This document shows, piece by piece, positions 45,333 through 55,994 of a stretch of 64,000 nucleotides of DNA. Source of the DNA: Eutreptiella sp. 'Long Island Sound 2002'. Its lineage: Eukaryota > Euglenozoa > Euglenophyceae > Eutreptiales > Eutreptiaceae. Positions within the stretch are counted from its first letter, which is position 1. Each line of letters begins with the position of its first letter. The translations under genes were made by a program, and so were the position numbers. The stretch is taken from contig OZ038380.1 of NCBI GenBank assembly GCA_964036045.1, positions 13,041,629-13,105,628 on the forward strand. Direction: 5' to 3'. The notes beneath the pieces are model-generated. The model did not search any database and had not been told where the DNA came from. It saw only the letters and a list, made by a program, of their open reading frames with translations.

Positions 45333-45583
45333 CTTGGGATTGCTGCGCGCGTAGCTGAGGGGCAAAGCAAGCACGTCAGCACACAGAGAAAAGCTCCTCA
45401 GTGAAACATATCCATGGGCGCCTGTAGCTGTGACGGGGAGACAATGTGTAAAGCAATGAATGTAATGCACATGTCCCTGATTCTTACCTCCTTGGGATTG
45501 CTGCGCGGGTAGCTGAAGGGGCAAAGCAAGCACGTCAGCACGCGGAAGCACAGAGAAAAGCTCGTCAGTGAAACATGTCCATC
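45333..45583 (-). mobile_element. two truncated F1 copies in tandem at one target
   Basis: 45333-45482 and 45491-45583 are 150- and 93-bp F1 tails, both ending at the constant cttggg. The 8-bp cttacctc occurs before, between and after them (45325, 45483 and 45584), as expected from two insertions at the same target sequence. Confidence 0.85.
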
Positions 45584-45724
45584 CTTACCTCCCTACCCTT
45601 CCTTCCTTTCCCCTAGTTGGCCCTCCTCTGTATGGGCCCGACACAAAGTGAAATACGGACAGTCCGGAGGCTCCGTTGGCACAACCTCCCAAGGGACATG
45701 AACGGAGTATAGGGAGGTAAGGAT
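45581..45724. repeat. 15-bp inverted repeat
   Basis: atccttacctcccta (45581-45595) and its exact complement (45710-45724) enclose an inverted F2 fragment ('gttggcacaacctccc'). This may be a further insertion footprint. Confidence 0.7.
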
Positions 45725-46180
45725 AGGTAAGACCGCTAGATCCATGGCACTAGGTGGTCATCGAGGCCAATGGGCACCGCGGCCTACAAAGGGAGAGAAC
45801 AAGGCAAGAACAACAGCGGCCCGCCAACAGGTGCTTTCCAACTTTCGATGGTGATCCATCCAAGCGCAATGCGAACCCCCGGGTAGTCATAGAAATCAAG
45901 GAAGGTAGAAAGGGGTAATGGCTGTCCATATTGTTGGTGTGAACAAGAGGGAGCTCTCCACACAAAAAACGAAAAACACACTGGCAATGATGGAAATATA
46001 TCCCACTTCATCAAAGAATGGGAGAACTAGTTTCGATGTACGCCACATGGTGCTGGGACGCACAGCATAGAAGGTAAAAAATGGCAGGAAAATGCTGAGC
46101 ATATTGCTCAGGATATTTGGGGATGCTCAGCATTTATGCTCAGCAAATGGGACTCATATTGCAGGGTTGATTTGGGAAGT
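45725..46180. other. no recognised gene
   Basis: A few bases of F2-like sequence, then unassigned DNA. Confidence 0.45.
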
Positions 46181-46185
46181 CCCAG

Positions 46186-46330
46186 CCAAAATTTCTTCAA
46201 AGCTCCCCCGGCACGGTCGGCTGGGAAGCCCATGGAACATTCCTACCGATATCGGTTGCGTTTTGGGACCCGATCTGGCTGCCAAAACTTCCGAGCATCT
46301 TTTCCGGGGATTTCAAAAACTTCCAGGCGT
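46186..46330. repeat. 145-bp dispersed repeat, copy 1
   Basis: Strongly similar to 51065-51210, with the core 'ctcccccggcacggtcggct', 'ggaagcccatggaacattcc' and 'taccgatatcggttgcg'. Nature unknown. Confidence 0.85.
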
Positions 46331-46525
46331 TTTTCCATTGGTTTTTTGTACAATGAACTACACCGTTGTTGGTTCCCAAATCCCAGACCTCAGCAAAGAA
46401 ACACACAAAAAGACAAGCATGACTGTTCACTTAAGCTTGAAATGTGAATGTTCAGTGGGCAAGACAACGCCCTGTAAACATGAAAGCCCCGTTCCTCAGC
46501 AGGGTTGGGAGAGGGTTGGGGGGGC

Positions 46526-47008
46526 TTTGGCATGACGCCATGGTGTGATGATCTCGTCTGCAGCTGGCGGCGCCTACTGGCCGATCGCCATTCGCTGCCC
46601 TTCCCTTGGACCCTTTCCCTCCATAGGCGGTGGTGCCCATCAGCTTCTCACCACCCTTTGACCTTCCTCTTCCTCCTTGCCCTAACCTTCCCTCTCCCCT
46701 CCCCTTTCCCTTCCCTTGGCCTTTCCCTCTGTAGGCCACCGTGCCCATCGGCCTCACCACACTCCTTCCCTTCCCTTTCCCTTGGTCGGTTGTGCCAACG
46801 GAGCCCCCGGACTTACCCTGTTTCACTTCTCTGCGTCGAGTCCACGCAGAGGAAGGCAAATGCCTTCGCCGTTGGCCAGGTGCGTCCAAGCGGCCATCCC
46901 AAGCCGGCGGTGAGGTACCTCTCCCCAACGGCGGCTGGTGGGCCCTGGGATGGCCACTTGCGGGGTCGTTTCCCCGACGGGGGCACATAACAACCTTTCT
47001 CCTCCAAG
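46526..47008 (-). mobile_element. F2 retroposon copy, full 3' part
   Basis: Full F2 unit, extending past the common end. Its left flank 'gggttgggagagggttgggg' resembles sequence at 47610 onward, so the element may extend over about 1.1 kb to that point. Confidence 0.75.
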
Positions 47009-47049
47009 TTCCCGCGCTCAGTCCATCCTTTGGCGAGCGCAACACAAAC

Positions 47050-47549
47050 CCCCTACCCTCTCCTTCATGCCTTTGCTGCGCGGACGGGGGTTGTGGGGGA
47101 TGCGTGGGTGCACGGGGGAGTAGGATGTAGCGGGTGACGTGGGGTGGGCCTCTTACCGTCGCTGGCCGCCCACTTCGTTGCGCGACTCCCCGGACCACCT
47201 CAACATAGGAGCGAGTTGTTGTTGGGTTGACGGTGGTGTCCCGTGTTGGATGGAGGTGCGTAGGGCCCCTTGCTGGCCCCCTTCTCCCGGCTTGGTCCGG
47301 GCGCTTGACGACGTGGTGCGTCCCTTTTCTGGTTGAGTTGCTACGCGAGGGAAGGAGTCTCTCCCCTGCTCGCTTCTCAGTGCCAGCACGCTGGGACTTA
47401 CTGCCGTGGTCACTCCCTTGAGAGCGCGGCCCCCGGTGGGCTTGCGTTGCCACATCGGGCATCTCGCTGAGGCCCCCTTGGACCCCCCGAGAAGAACTCG
47501 GTGCACGTGTAGAGTTCATTGTTTTGTTGTGGTTGGTGTTGGTCACCAC
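47050..47549 (-). pseudogene. possible ORF1-like fragment of an F2-type element
   Basis: Open minus-strand frame rich in Arg, Ser, Thr and Gln with TTTRSYVEVVRG. A 'SYAEVV' motif of this kind is common near the start of retroelement ORF1/gag proteins. The frame runs on into the F2 tail. Compositional and motif evidence only. Confidence 0.3.
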
Positions 47550-47605
47550 CCTGGCTAAAAAAGTGCGGGGGTTGCCTTCCCCCTGCCTGTTGTTTGGCCT
47601 TGCCC

Positions 47606-47811
47606 CCTACTAGGGTTGGGGGGGCGTGGGAGAGGGTTGGGAGAGGGTGGGAGAGGGTTGGGAGAGGGTGGGAGAGGGTTGGGAGAGGGTGGGAGAGGGT
47701 TGGGAGAGGGTGGGAGAGGGTTGGGAGAGGGTGGGAGACGGTTGGGAGAGGGTGGGAGAGGGTTGGGAGAGGGTTGGGAGAGGGTGGTAGAGGGTTGAGA
47801 GAGGGTGGGGG
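47606..47811. repeat. GA-rich minisatellite, left part
   Basis: About ten copies of a 21-bp unit, gggagagggttgggagagggt. The array resumes at 48287 beyond an F2 copy. Confidence 0.9.
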
Positions 47812-48285
47812 TTTTGGCATGACGCCATGGTGTGATGATCTCGTCTGCAGCTGGCGGCGCCTACTGGCCGATCGCCATTCGCTGCCCTTCCCTTGGACCC
47901 TTTCCCTCCATAGGCGGTGGTGCCCATCAGCTTCTCACCACCCTTTGACCTTCCTCTTCCTCCTTGCCCTAACCTTCCCTCTCCCCTCCCCTTTCCCTTC
48001 CCTTGGCCTTTCCCTCCGTAGGCCACCGTGCCCATCGGCCTCACCACACTCCTTCCCTTCCCTTTCCCTTGGTCGGTTGTGCCAACGGAGCCCCCGGACT
48101 TGCCCTGTTTCACTTCTCTGCGTCGAGTCCACGCAGAGGAAGGCAAATGCCTTCGCCGTTGGCCAGGTGCGTCCAAGCGGCCATCCCAAGCCGGCGGTGA
48201 GGTACCTCTCCCCAACGGCGGCTGGTGGGCCCTGGGATGGCCACTTGCGGGGTCGTTTCCCCGACGGGGGCACATAACAACCTTT
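47812..48285 (-). mobile_element. F2 retroposon inserted in the minisatellite
   Basis: A 474-bp F2 unit from 'ttttggcatgacgcc' to 'cataacaacctt', with minisatellite sequence on both sides. Because the flanks are repetitive, a target duplication cannot be told from array units. Confidence 0.85.
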
Positions 48286-48286
48286 A

Positions 48287-48391
48287 TTGGGTTGGGAGAG
48301 GATTGGGAGCGGGTGGGTGGGGGAGGGTGGGAGAGGGTTGGGAGAGGGTGGGAGATGGTTGGGAGAGGGTTGGCAGAGGGTGGGAGAGGGT
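48287..48391. repeat. GA-rich minisatellite, right part
   Basis: Degenerate copies of the same 21-bp unit as at 47606-47811. Confidence 0.85.
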
Positions 48392-48810
48392 GAAACAGTG
48401 GGCCTCTGTAGGGGGGCGGACAGTCGAGCTCACTTTGGAGCATTCTAATTCTGTGATGGTGTGGTAAAATTCCACAAAACAAGGTTCTGATGAAAGCTGG
48501 TGGTTGGGGCTTTACATAGAGCCCCTAGTTGGGAAAATCTGAAACAGTGGGCCCCTGTAGGGGGGCGGATAGTCGAGCTCACTTTGGAGCCTTCTAATTC
48601 TGTGATGGTGTGGTAAAATTCCACAAAACAAGGTTCTGATGAAAGCTGGTGGTTGGGGCTTTACATAGAGCCTCTAGTTGGGAAAATCTGAAACAGGGGG
48701 CCCCTGCAGGGGGGCGGATAGTCGAGCTCACTTTGGAGCCTTCTAATTCTGTGATGGTGTGGTAAAATTCCACAAAACAAGGTTCTGATGAAAGCTGGTG
48801 GTTGGGGCTT
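48392..48810. repeat. 149-bp tandem repeat, 2.8 copies
   Basis: Units start 'gaaacag.gggcc' at 48392, 48541 and 48690; the last is cut where the solo LTR begins. Confidence 0.92.
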
Positions 48811-49690
48811 TGGCCAAAAGCTATGAAGGCATGAAAACGCCATTTTGCTAAGTGGCCAAAACGCTGACCTAACCACTGCCACAGCCCACCAACCCTGCTA
48901 AAATTGCAGGAAACGGGTGGGACAGTGACACACGCACTACAGGTCCTACACACCCTACAGTGGCACCATCCTGGTGGGCGAGCGCTACTGCAACTGGCTC
49001 AAGCCCCCACTCAGGATTACCACTCCTACACTCACGCTCTACTGGGTGGTGTGGAAGATAAAGTCGTGGGTCCTAATGACCCTCCTGTGAAGAAGACAAG
49101 AGAACACAGCGCTGCTAAGCAACTGTGGCCTAACAGGGACGTCACAACACGTTTCCCTGCTAGGGCTTGGAGGGGAGAGGCGCACAGGTGGCGTGCACAA
49201 CGTGGATGTCGATGGAGTCGAACTGCCCTCGCCACTCCTGGCTGAGGCGCAGTTAATTGATTGTGGGATCAGCGCCCTTGTTTAGCAGGGCAAGAAAAAA
49301 AAGGGACGCTGCTGCACCAATCACCCTACCTGCCCACCTGTAAAGCAAAGGCCAATGAAGGGGTGTTTGCGGCTGAGGAACCAAGCCACACTCCACGTAT
49401 TATACGCTTCTCAGTGTGACCTATAATACGCTGTCCTCAAACACCCCTGTCAAGCAAGCAAGCGTTAAGAGACTCCTCAGGTTCTCTTAAAGAACGTACC
49501 GAGGAGCCCCTGGGTAACCTAGACAAGGTTTACCGTGCGCATTTCGTGTGGCCTACCCTTTAATGCGTGTGTGAATGCACGAGCATGCACGAGGGTACTG
49601 TCAACCTTTCTTTTTCTCCTAATCTTACCAGCGATCACGAACTCCACCAGGGGGTGGCCCCACCTGGGCTTACCTACCTTACCTACCGCT
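48811..49690 (+). repeat. solo LTR of the element 1 family
   Basis: Starts TGGCCAAAAG, matching the TG border proposed for element 1's right LTR, and follows it for about 870 bp ('gagaacacagcgct', 'ggcctaacagggacg', 'gtattatacgcttctcag', 'caagcaagcaagc', 'cctgggcttacctacctta'). No internal retroelement sequence adjoins it. The right end and target duplication are not clear. Confidence 0.65.
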
Positions 49691-49732
49691 GGAAGGGTGA
49701 GGAGGACAACGCTTGTTGCCCCACCCGATGCT

Positions 49733-49943
49733 TGCATTTTGATGTTGCTGTGCCCCAAAGCAGATAATGGGGTTAGTTCTGTCCAGCTGGGGTCCATCGT
49801 TATTTGAATTTGGATATTGGTGTGCCCCAAAGCAGATAAAGGGGCTAGTTCTCGCAAACCCGGATACTTGCATTTTGATGTTGCTGTGCCCCAGAGCACA
49901 TAATGGGGCTAGTTCTGTGCAGCTGGGGTCCATCGTTATTTGA
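49733..49943. repeat. degenerate 65-75-bp tandem repeat, three copies
   Basis: Units contain 'gtgccccaaagcagata' and 'ggggctagttct'; the outer two also share 'cagctggggtccatcgtta'. Confidence 0.8.
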
Positions 49944-50780
49944 TTCTGGTTGTTGAGAGGTAAAAAGGAGTAAACCCGCGGGCCGAGGGTTTCTCCTGGG
50001 GGGAAGACAGGCCCACTAGGTGCTGGGGCAAGGGCAGGGGCATGGGTATGGGCAAGAGCAGGGGCGGGGGTAGGGGCCTGGGCAGGAGCAGGGTCCGCCT
50101 GTTACCCTAAAACTCCCTTCACGAGGCCGGTGGGGCTCGCTATGGGCTGTGGGTGCCCGGTTTCCCTCATGGGTTCCGCCCCCCCTGTCTGATGTAGGGG
50201 GCGGAGCACAAGTCTGATATTTGGGTGGGGGTGGGGGGGGCAAAATCCATGCACCTGTCCAAAAGGTTCCCGCCTACCACCCATCACACCATTATGCCTG
50301 GAACTCATCATTTCAGATTGGGACAACGACATAGCCACCCTAGAGGGCACAACATCACGTCTCAGCGTCCTGAACCTGTTTCTTTCACCCCACGGGAGGT
50401 GTTTAGACTGGATTACCTCCCACGGGTAGTTAAGCCAGCGCAACGCTGAGACCAGTCTGCTACAACATACCTGGTACAGATGTGGGTGGCTGCAGATCCT
50501 GATATAGCGAATGAATTCACCTCTGACCTATGCCACTCGGATGTGCCTGGGCACATTGGAATCCGAGGGGATGTACCGACACGTATGCGTGTCCTTCCAG
50601 TGCACACAGGTGATTAGAGGGTTGAGTGACATGAGTTGAGATCCACAGAGTGTGCATTTGATAGTGGACACAGGACATAGGACACAGGTGACAAAAAGTG
50701 TTCTGGGCAAGGGGCCAAGGTGAAAAAGCGACACACATGCAAAAAGAAAACCACCCAAGCAGGCAAAAAGCTTCACAAGG
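49944..50780. other. G-rich simple sequence and unassigned DNA
   Basis: 50022-50095 is a degenerate 'ggggcatgggcaa' simple repeat. The rest shows nothing recognisable. Confidence 0.5.
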
Positions 50781-50784
50781 CACA

Positions 50785-51050
50785 AAGGGCAAACAGTCAT
50801 AAGCTTGAGTACAGTGTTCTCCATGCAAGTTTGTAGGCAAAGCAGGCACCAAGGACCAAACTAGCATTGCACATGTCAAAACCAAAAGTGCAAATTCACA
50901 AAGGAGCTCAAAGGGGAAGCAATCATAAGCTTGAGCACAGTGTACGGCATGCAATTTTGTAGGCAAAGACAAAGGGTAGACAAACATTAGTTTCAACGTA
51001 CTGTTCTCCATGGCATCTTGCAGGCAAGGTAGGCACCAAGCATCCAACCA
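50785..51050. repeat. degenerate tandem repeat, three copies
   Basis: Three imperfect copies share 'cataagcttgag.acagtgt' and 'tgtaggcaaag'; the third is the most diverged. Confidence 0.6.
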
Positions 51051-51064
51051 AAGTTCCACTGGGT

Positions 51065-51210
51065 TCGGGCTAAAAAATTTCTTCCGAGCTCCCCCGGCAC
51101 GGTCGGCTGGGAAGCCCATGGAACATTCCTACCGATATCGGTTGCGTTTTGGGGGGCCGATGTGGCTGCCAAAACTTCCGAGCATCTTTCCAAGGGTTTT
51201 CGAAAACTTC
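51065..51210. repeat. 145-bp dispersed repeat, copy 2
   Basis: Partner of 46186-46330 in the same orientation. Confidence 0.85.
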
Positions 51211-51945
51211 CAAGCGGCGGACCGAAGCATATCGCATGCACGTCGGTACAGATTTCCTAAAATTGCCACCGGCAACGGGACAATATTGGTCTCTCTTTCA
51301 ATGTTCTGTGCTGGGCACCGGTGGTACATGTGCCGTGTCCATGTTGTCTCTCCTTCCGCCATTGGTCATTGCAATAGCTTGTTTTTGCTTTTGCAATAGA
51401 AAACTCATCCTCCTCTCCATTCCCCTTCCCTTCTTTTTCCTCCCCAGTCAAGTGTTGCCCTTCTCCCCTGCTGCACGCTGAGACATCTCTTGGGACCTTT
51501 TTTCCCCTATCTGTGGCGGGTGGGGGCTTCCAGGGGGACTGGTACACAACTTGCTCATGCAGGTTTCCACCCCATCCAAATAAAATATTAAACTTCGTAA
51601 ACCGTTTTTTTTCATAGTGTGACCATCCAAAATCACCAAAGATAAGATGTACCGGATGTTTAGGCCTTCTTGGTGTGTTTTCCACTTGGGTAGCTCGGTG
51701 GGGGGCTTCCCAACACACTGATACACAGCTTGCTCATGCAATTTTTCAAAATGAACAGCCAAACGACAAAAATTTTTCAACCCAATTTTTTTTGTCATTG
51801 TGACAAGATTTTTTTTGTGTGTTCCATGTCCCTATGTGCTCCCCACACCTCTTTGAAAAGCCTTGCTAAAAGCAATAGAATTTGATTAACTAGCATTTGC
51901 CTATGTGATAGCTCTAGCAGAGCAGCTTCCAAGAAAGCCAAATGC
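51211..51945. other. no recognised feature
   Basis: Short ORFs without motifs. Two stretches near 51530 and 51710 repeat 'acacaacttgctcatgca' (with one difference), so an old duplication of roughly 190 bp is possible. Confidence 0.4.
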
Positions 51946-51948
51946 CAA

Positions 51949-52590
51949 TTGGCCCGGCTTCAGCCAACTGGCAACAAAATGGCGTGCCCGTGGCCCAATG
52001 CATACAATAGTGTGGGGTACAACATCACCGATGAAATAGAGTTTGACTTGCAAGGGAGAGGCATGGTGATGCTGAAATTAATGCCGCAGGTCTTGTTCCC
52101 GTGCCAAGTGACATTAATGGGGACGCAATACTATTGTGGCGTGGCCAAGTGGCTCCACACACAAAAAAATACCCACTGCTGGAGGGCGAGCCTGAGCAAT
52201 CCCAAATATGTTTCCCTAGGTCACTACGACCATACTTTGGGGCGCCATGAGAAGATGTTTTTTGTATTTTACAATCTTCCCATCGTACCATTGAACAATG
52301 TAGAGATTGCTTCCCATGGTTGTCATGAGCATGGTGAGGAGGCTGATGAAAAAGAAAGCAGTGAGGATGAAGAAAACGAGGAGGAGGAGGAGGAGGAGGA
52401 GGAGGATGTCGAAAAAGGAGGCAAATGCCGGCAATGGGGAATGCCCCGGGGCAAAGGATGCCGAAAAGGGGAAGGCAAAGGAACGAAAAGCTGCTCAACG
52501 CAAATCTGTGAAACCGAAGATCCATTCTTTGAAGCATCTCAACGTTCCGCCGGAGATTTGGGCACACAGCAAGGAACAAAAAAAAAGTAA
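51949..52590 (+). CDS. acidic-tailed protein, possibly nucleoplasmin-like
   Basis: 213-codon ORF. The first 120 residues contain alternating beta-type strands (GMVMLKLMPQ, CQVTLMGTQYY, CWRASLSNPKYVSLG, KMFFVFYNLP, NNVEIASHG). A glutamate run follows, encoded by a (gag)n tract, and then a Gly/Lys-rich end. Short beta-sandwich, then acidic tract, then basic tail is the layout of nucleoplasmin-like histone chaperones. Weak line-up with the N-terminal domains of nucleolar FKBPs (hydrophobic strand, L.P, FF.., V.L.G) supports this. After the Glu run another frame gives a more convincing basic tail (KGKAKERKAAQRKSVKPK), so a frameshift at the microsatellite is possible. Family assignment is tentative; it may also be a non-coding ORF. 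Confidence 0.3.
   Translation: MARLQPTGNKMACPWPNAYNSVGYNITDEIEFDLQGRGMVMLKLMPQVLFPCQVTLMGTQYYCGVAKWLHTQKNTHCWRASLSNPKYVSLGHYDHTLGRHEKMFFVFYNLPIVPLNNVEIASHGCHEHGEEADEKESSEDEENEEEEEEEEEDVEKGGKCRQWGMPRGKGCRKGEGKGTKSCSTQICETEDPFFEASQRSAGDLGTQQGTKKK
52378..52406. repeat. (gag)n microsatellite
   Basis: About ten GAG triplets encoding the glutamate run of the surrounding ORF. Confidence 0.9.
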
Positions 52591-52761
52591 TATGGGAGCA
52601 ATCCGCTAGTGACAGTCTAGGATCCTGCCTCAATGTCCAAGTGTCTTTGTCAAGAAGAAATTCTGTTTGGCACCGTGTCTCCCATTCACCCGGATTGAGG
52701 CTACAGATGTCCCGGAGGTTCTACATAGCGTAAGGGATGCGTGGGTTGTCAATGTAGGGGG

Positions 52762-52787
52762 TTTTGGCATGACCCCATGGTGTAGGG
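52762..52787 (-). mobile_element. 26-bp F2 micro-insertion
   Basis: Only the terminal 26 bp of F2 (ttttggcatgaccccatgg and a few bases), flanked by the 14-bp direct repeat gtcaatgtaggggg (52748-52761 and 52788-52801). Confidence 0.75.
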
Positions 52788-52801
52788 GTCAATGTAGGGG
52801 G

Positions 52802-52943
52802 TTTTGGCATGACGCCATGGTGTGATGATCTCGTCTGCAGCTGGCGGCGCCTACTGGCCGATCGCCATTCGCTGCCCTTCCCTTGGACCCTTTCCCTCCA
52901 TAGGCGGTGGTGCCCATCGGCTTCTCACCACCCTTTGACCTTG
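52802..52943 (-). mobile_element. truncated F2 retroposon with 14-bp target duplication
   Basis: 142 bp of the F2 3' end, flanked by gtcaatgtaggggg at 52788-52801 and 52944-52957. Confidence 0.9.
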
Positions 52944-52957
52944 GTCAATGTAGGGGG

Positions 52958-53368
52958 GACAAGGTCATCCCTTTCCCCTAGCCAAACAACCTTGGGTTGC
53001 CGTCCAGAAGGGCTCAACTGACGGGGGGCCCTAAACCCAACCGCGACCAACATCCGAGCTTGGAGGTCATCTCGACATCAAAATTTGACCAACAGGAAAA
53101 TGGCATTTTGAAAAGCAATGTAAAGCAGCGATCTAGAAGTAGAAACCTCATTGATTCGGCACAAAAACAAGCAACCATCGGAACCTCTTCATACAAATGT
53201 TTTCGCACCGGGTGTTGACTGATCAATGGCCCTAACAATCCCCTTCGCTCCACCCCAAACAAAACCCAAAGCCATGAATCTAATAACAACCCATACATGT
53301 CACTAGATCCCAAAGTCCTAGGATGGCCATCCATTGCCTCCTTTCCGCCCTCTCAGCACGACAGCAAC

Positions 53369-53370
<2 letters not shown>
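52958..53370. other. no recognised feature
   Basis: Unassigned DNA; short ORFs only. Confidence 0.45.

Positions 53371-53447
<77 letters not shown>
53371..53447. repeat. (tg)n microsatellite
   Basis: 77 bp of uninterrupted TG dinucleotides. Confidence 0.98.
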
Positions 53448-53448
<1 letters not shown>

Positions 53449-53510
53449 CAAATCCTACCCAAATGAAAGATTTAGGTCTACCTTGGGTCAGCCTCTTTGC
53501 CTATGGAGTG

Positions 53511-53611
53511 CCTATGGAGGAAAAGGGCCCAAGGGAAGGGCTGTGAATAGCGCTGGTCAATAGGCGCCGGCCGGTAAAGCAAGAACAATACAGCATGGCA
53601 GCATGCCAAAA
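53511..53611 (+). mobile_element. truncated F2 retroposon, opposite orientation
   Basis: Reverse-orientation F2 3' end, finishing 'catggcagcatgccaaaa'. Confidence 0.7.
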
Positions 53612-53856
53612 TCCCCTTGTCGAGGGCTGAGTGAGGGCTACGATTCAAGAGTCTAGTTGTCCACAGGTCCCTACAATGGGAGCACCCTCGCACTGTGCGC
53701 ACATTGCGCGTGCATTGCAGGCTTTTTTTCCGTGCTATTTTCTTGACCAAGCTCCCCCTGAAGAGTCCCCAAGCAGACCCCTTCCAAACGACCTTATATC
53801 GCCCCTACCCCAGGAGCATGTCCCACTGGACCTTGGGGAACCTCCTTCAGTGGGGG

Positions 53857-54170
53857 CTTTGGCATGACGCCATGGTGTGATGATCTCGTTTGCAGCTGGC
53901 GGCGCCTACTAGCTGATTGCCATTCGCTGCCCTTCCCTTGGACCCTTTCCCTCCATAGGCGGTGGTGCCCATCGGATTCTCACAACCCTTTGACCTTCCT
54001 CTTCCTCCCTGCCCTAACCTTCCCTCTCCCCTTCCCTTTCCCTTCCTTTGGCCTTTCCCTCCGTAGGCCGCAGTGCCCATCGGCCTCACACCACTCCTTC
54101 CCTTCCCATTCCCTTGGTCGGTTGTGCCAACGGAGCCCCCAGACTTGCCCTGTTTCACTTCTCTGCGTCT
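53857..54170 (-). mobile_element. truncated F2 retroposon
   Basis: About 314 bp from 'ctttggcatgacgcc' to 'ttctctgcgtct', where F2 sequence stops. No clear target duplication. Confidence 0.8.
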
Positions 54171-55945
54171 CATGCGTTCCACGAATGGGGGTGGGACGAT
54201 GGACCCGGGGGTGCTCGGTATGGCCTCTAGCATAGCCCCAGTGCCGACCGTCTCAGAATGATGACATGGTACGTCTTGGCTAGCACGACGGATCCTTGGC
54301 GTTGATCCAGCCCATGAGGTCACCTTTGATTATAGTACTTGGATGTGACACAACACTGGGAGAGGATGCTAGATTGTCCCTCGGCCTTGATCATGATCCT
54401 GAGGTCCGACATCAACCGTGCCTGCTCGGGGTCCCCATGATGGGGGGAAAACAGCATGGATACATCACCTCTCGAGAAAGTCCCATGGTGGGGAGAAATC
54501 AACCTAGGAAAGAGTGGATGTGGTGGAAATGAGCAAAGAAGTGTGAAAAAAGGTGGAAATGGGTGAAACTAGGTGAAAATCCAAAAATGCCATATCCCCA
54601 ATGTGGGCGAAGTATCAAAACCTACTCTCAAACAACAATGATGCCCCCCTAGTATCACAAAGTATGGGTCTCTAGTTCGGCCACACGCCCAAATAGTTGC
54701 ACTTTGCACGCACTGCGCTAAGTGTGCCCCCAATTAGCCAACCTGACAGCTGCAACGCATTTAGGGCCATTGGGCCAAGAAAACACCGTGATGGAAAAAA
54801 TTGAGGTGTCCTGAAAGCGGGACTACGTTGAACGGTCAAAGAAGGATAGGCGATGGGCCTCTGGGGTGTTCCTAGACCCAAACCCAATCGAAAGGCGAGG
54901 CTTGCACTGTAATTGACAATTGTTGCTTAAACGGTTGGCTCGACACTAACAATTTCCCCATCCTTGTGATTGAGGACTAGAGATCCCCTGCAACCGACAC
55001 TAGTTTTTGGATACATTTGCAATTCCCTGTGACAAAAACTTGTTTGCCTACATTGCAATGCCCAAGCAAGTTTTTTTTTGAATGCTTTTGTAATCCCCTG
55101 CAACAACATCCCCTTGTCCCCAGCTTCCTAGCTACAGATCTGTTGCACTGTAAAGTTGCAACATCAGTCATCTGTGGTGGATTTTGCGAAACAGGTTATG
55201 CGTGGCTGCAATATTGTGAATGTTGTAGCCTTCGTATCAGTTTTCCGCTGACCTTTGGCTGCCATCAGGGGGTCGTACAGAAAGCCCACAGGGTCGGCTA
55301 TGAGTAAAATGGGGCTTGGTGACTCAAAAGCTCGAGATCTACGCTAGGCTTATGGTGTTGATATACTGCACATGGTGCTCCTAGAAGAACCTTCCAAAAA
55401 TCAGTTTGAACTGCTGAATGCCCAAAAGATTGTTCAACATGCAATCACGTGCGCAAGCGGTTAAGATATTTCCTGCACTCTTTTGGTTTGCCCGTTTGAC
55501 AAATGATGCGGTATTGGCAAAACTGATGCATTCTATGTAGAGGCAACATGGATAACACAACTGCACAGAGATGGGACAGCAATTGGCACCGCACACAATC
55601 TGCATTGCACAACAAACGTACCACAAAACAATTCTTACTGTGCAGAGACTGCAACCAAAACCCACTGTGGCTTCGGATATGCACATTTCTTGGAACGCAT
55701 GTCAGCTACTTCAAAAACATGGCTGTCAATGCTTGCTGTTTTGGGATCGCAGATATGAGAAACGTCTTCAGGCAATGCAGCGATGCGGACACACAAAACA
55801 CAGAGTTCACAAAAGCATTCACAAAAAGGGATAAAGGTGGTGAGCACACAACATGTTCACGGCCTTGAAGCGCAGTGCAATTCGAAACAAAACACCTGAA
55901 ACAAAGGAATGTAATCGCAGCAGGCAAATGATGCGGGGCAAGAAT
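54171..55945. other. no recognised gene
   Basis: ORFs of 60-110 codons overlap on both strands without motifs. No repeat family member seen. Confidence 0.45.
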
Positions 55946-55994
55946 CACACACACACACACACACACATACACACCCCACACACACACACACACA
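55946..55994. repeat. (ca)n microsatellite, interrupted
   Basis: Two CA runs separated by 'tacacacccc'. Confidence 0.95.

Noticed and set aside
46452-48482. Long Gly/Lys-rich minus-strand ORFs (290 and 365 codons) as host genes
   Set aside because: They consist of F2 repeat units joined to minisatellite or flanking repeat sequence, and the same unit recurs across the window.
52025-52633. 202-codon minus-strand ORF
   Set aside because: Antisense of the acidic-tailed ORF; its proline run is the complement of the GAG tract.
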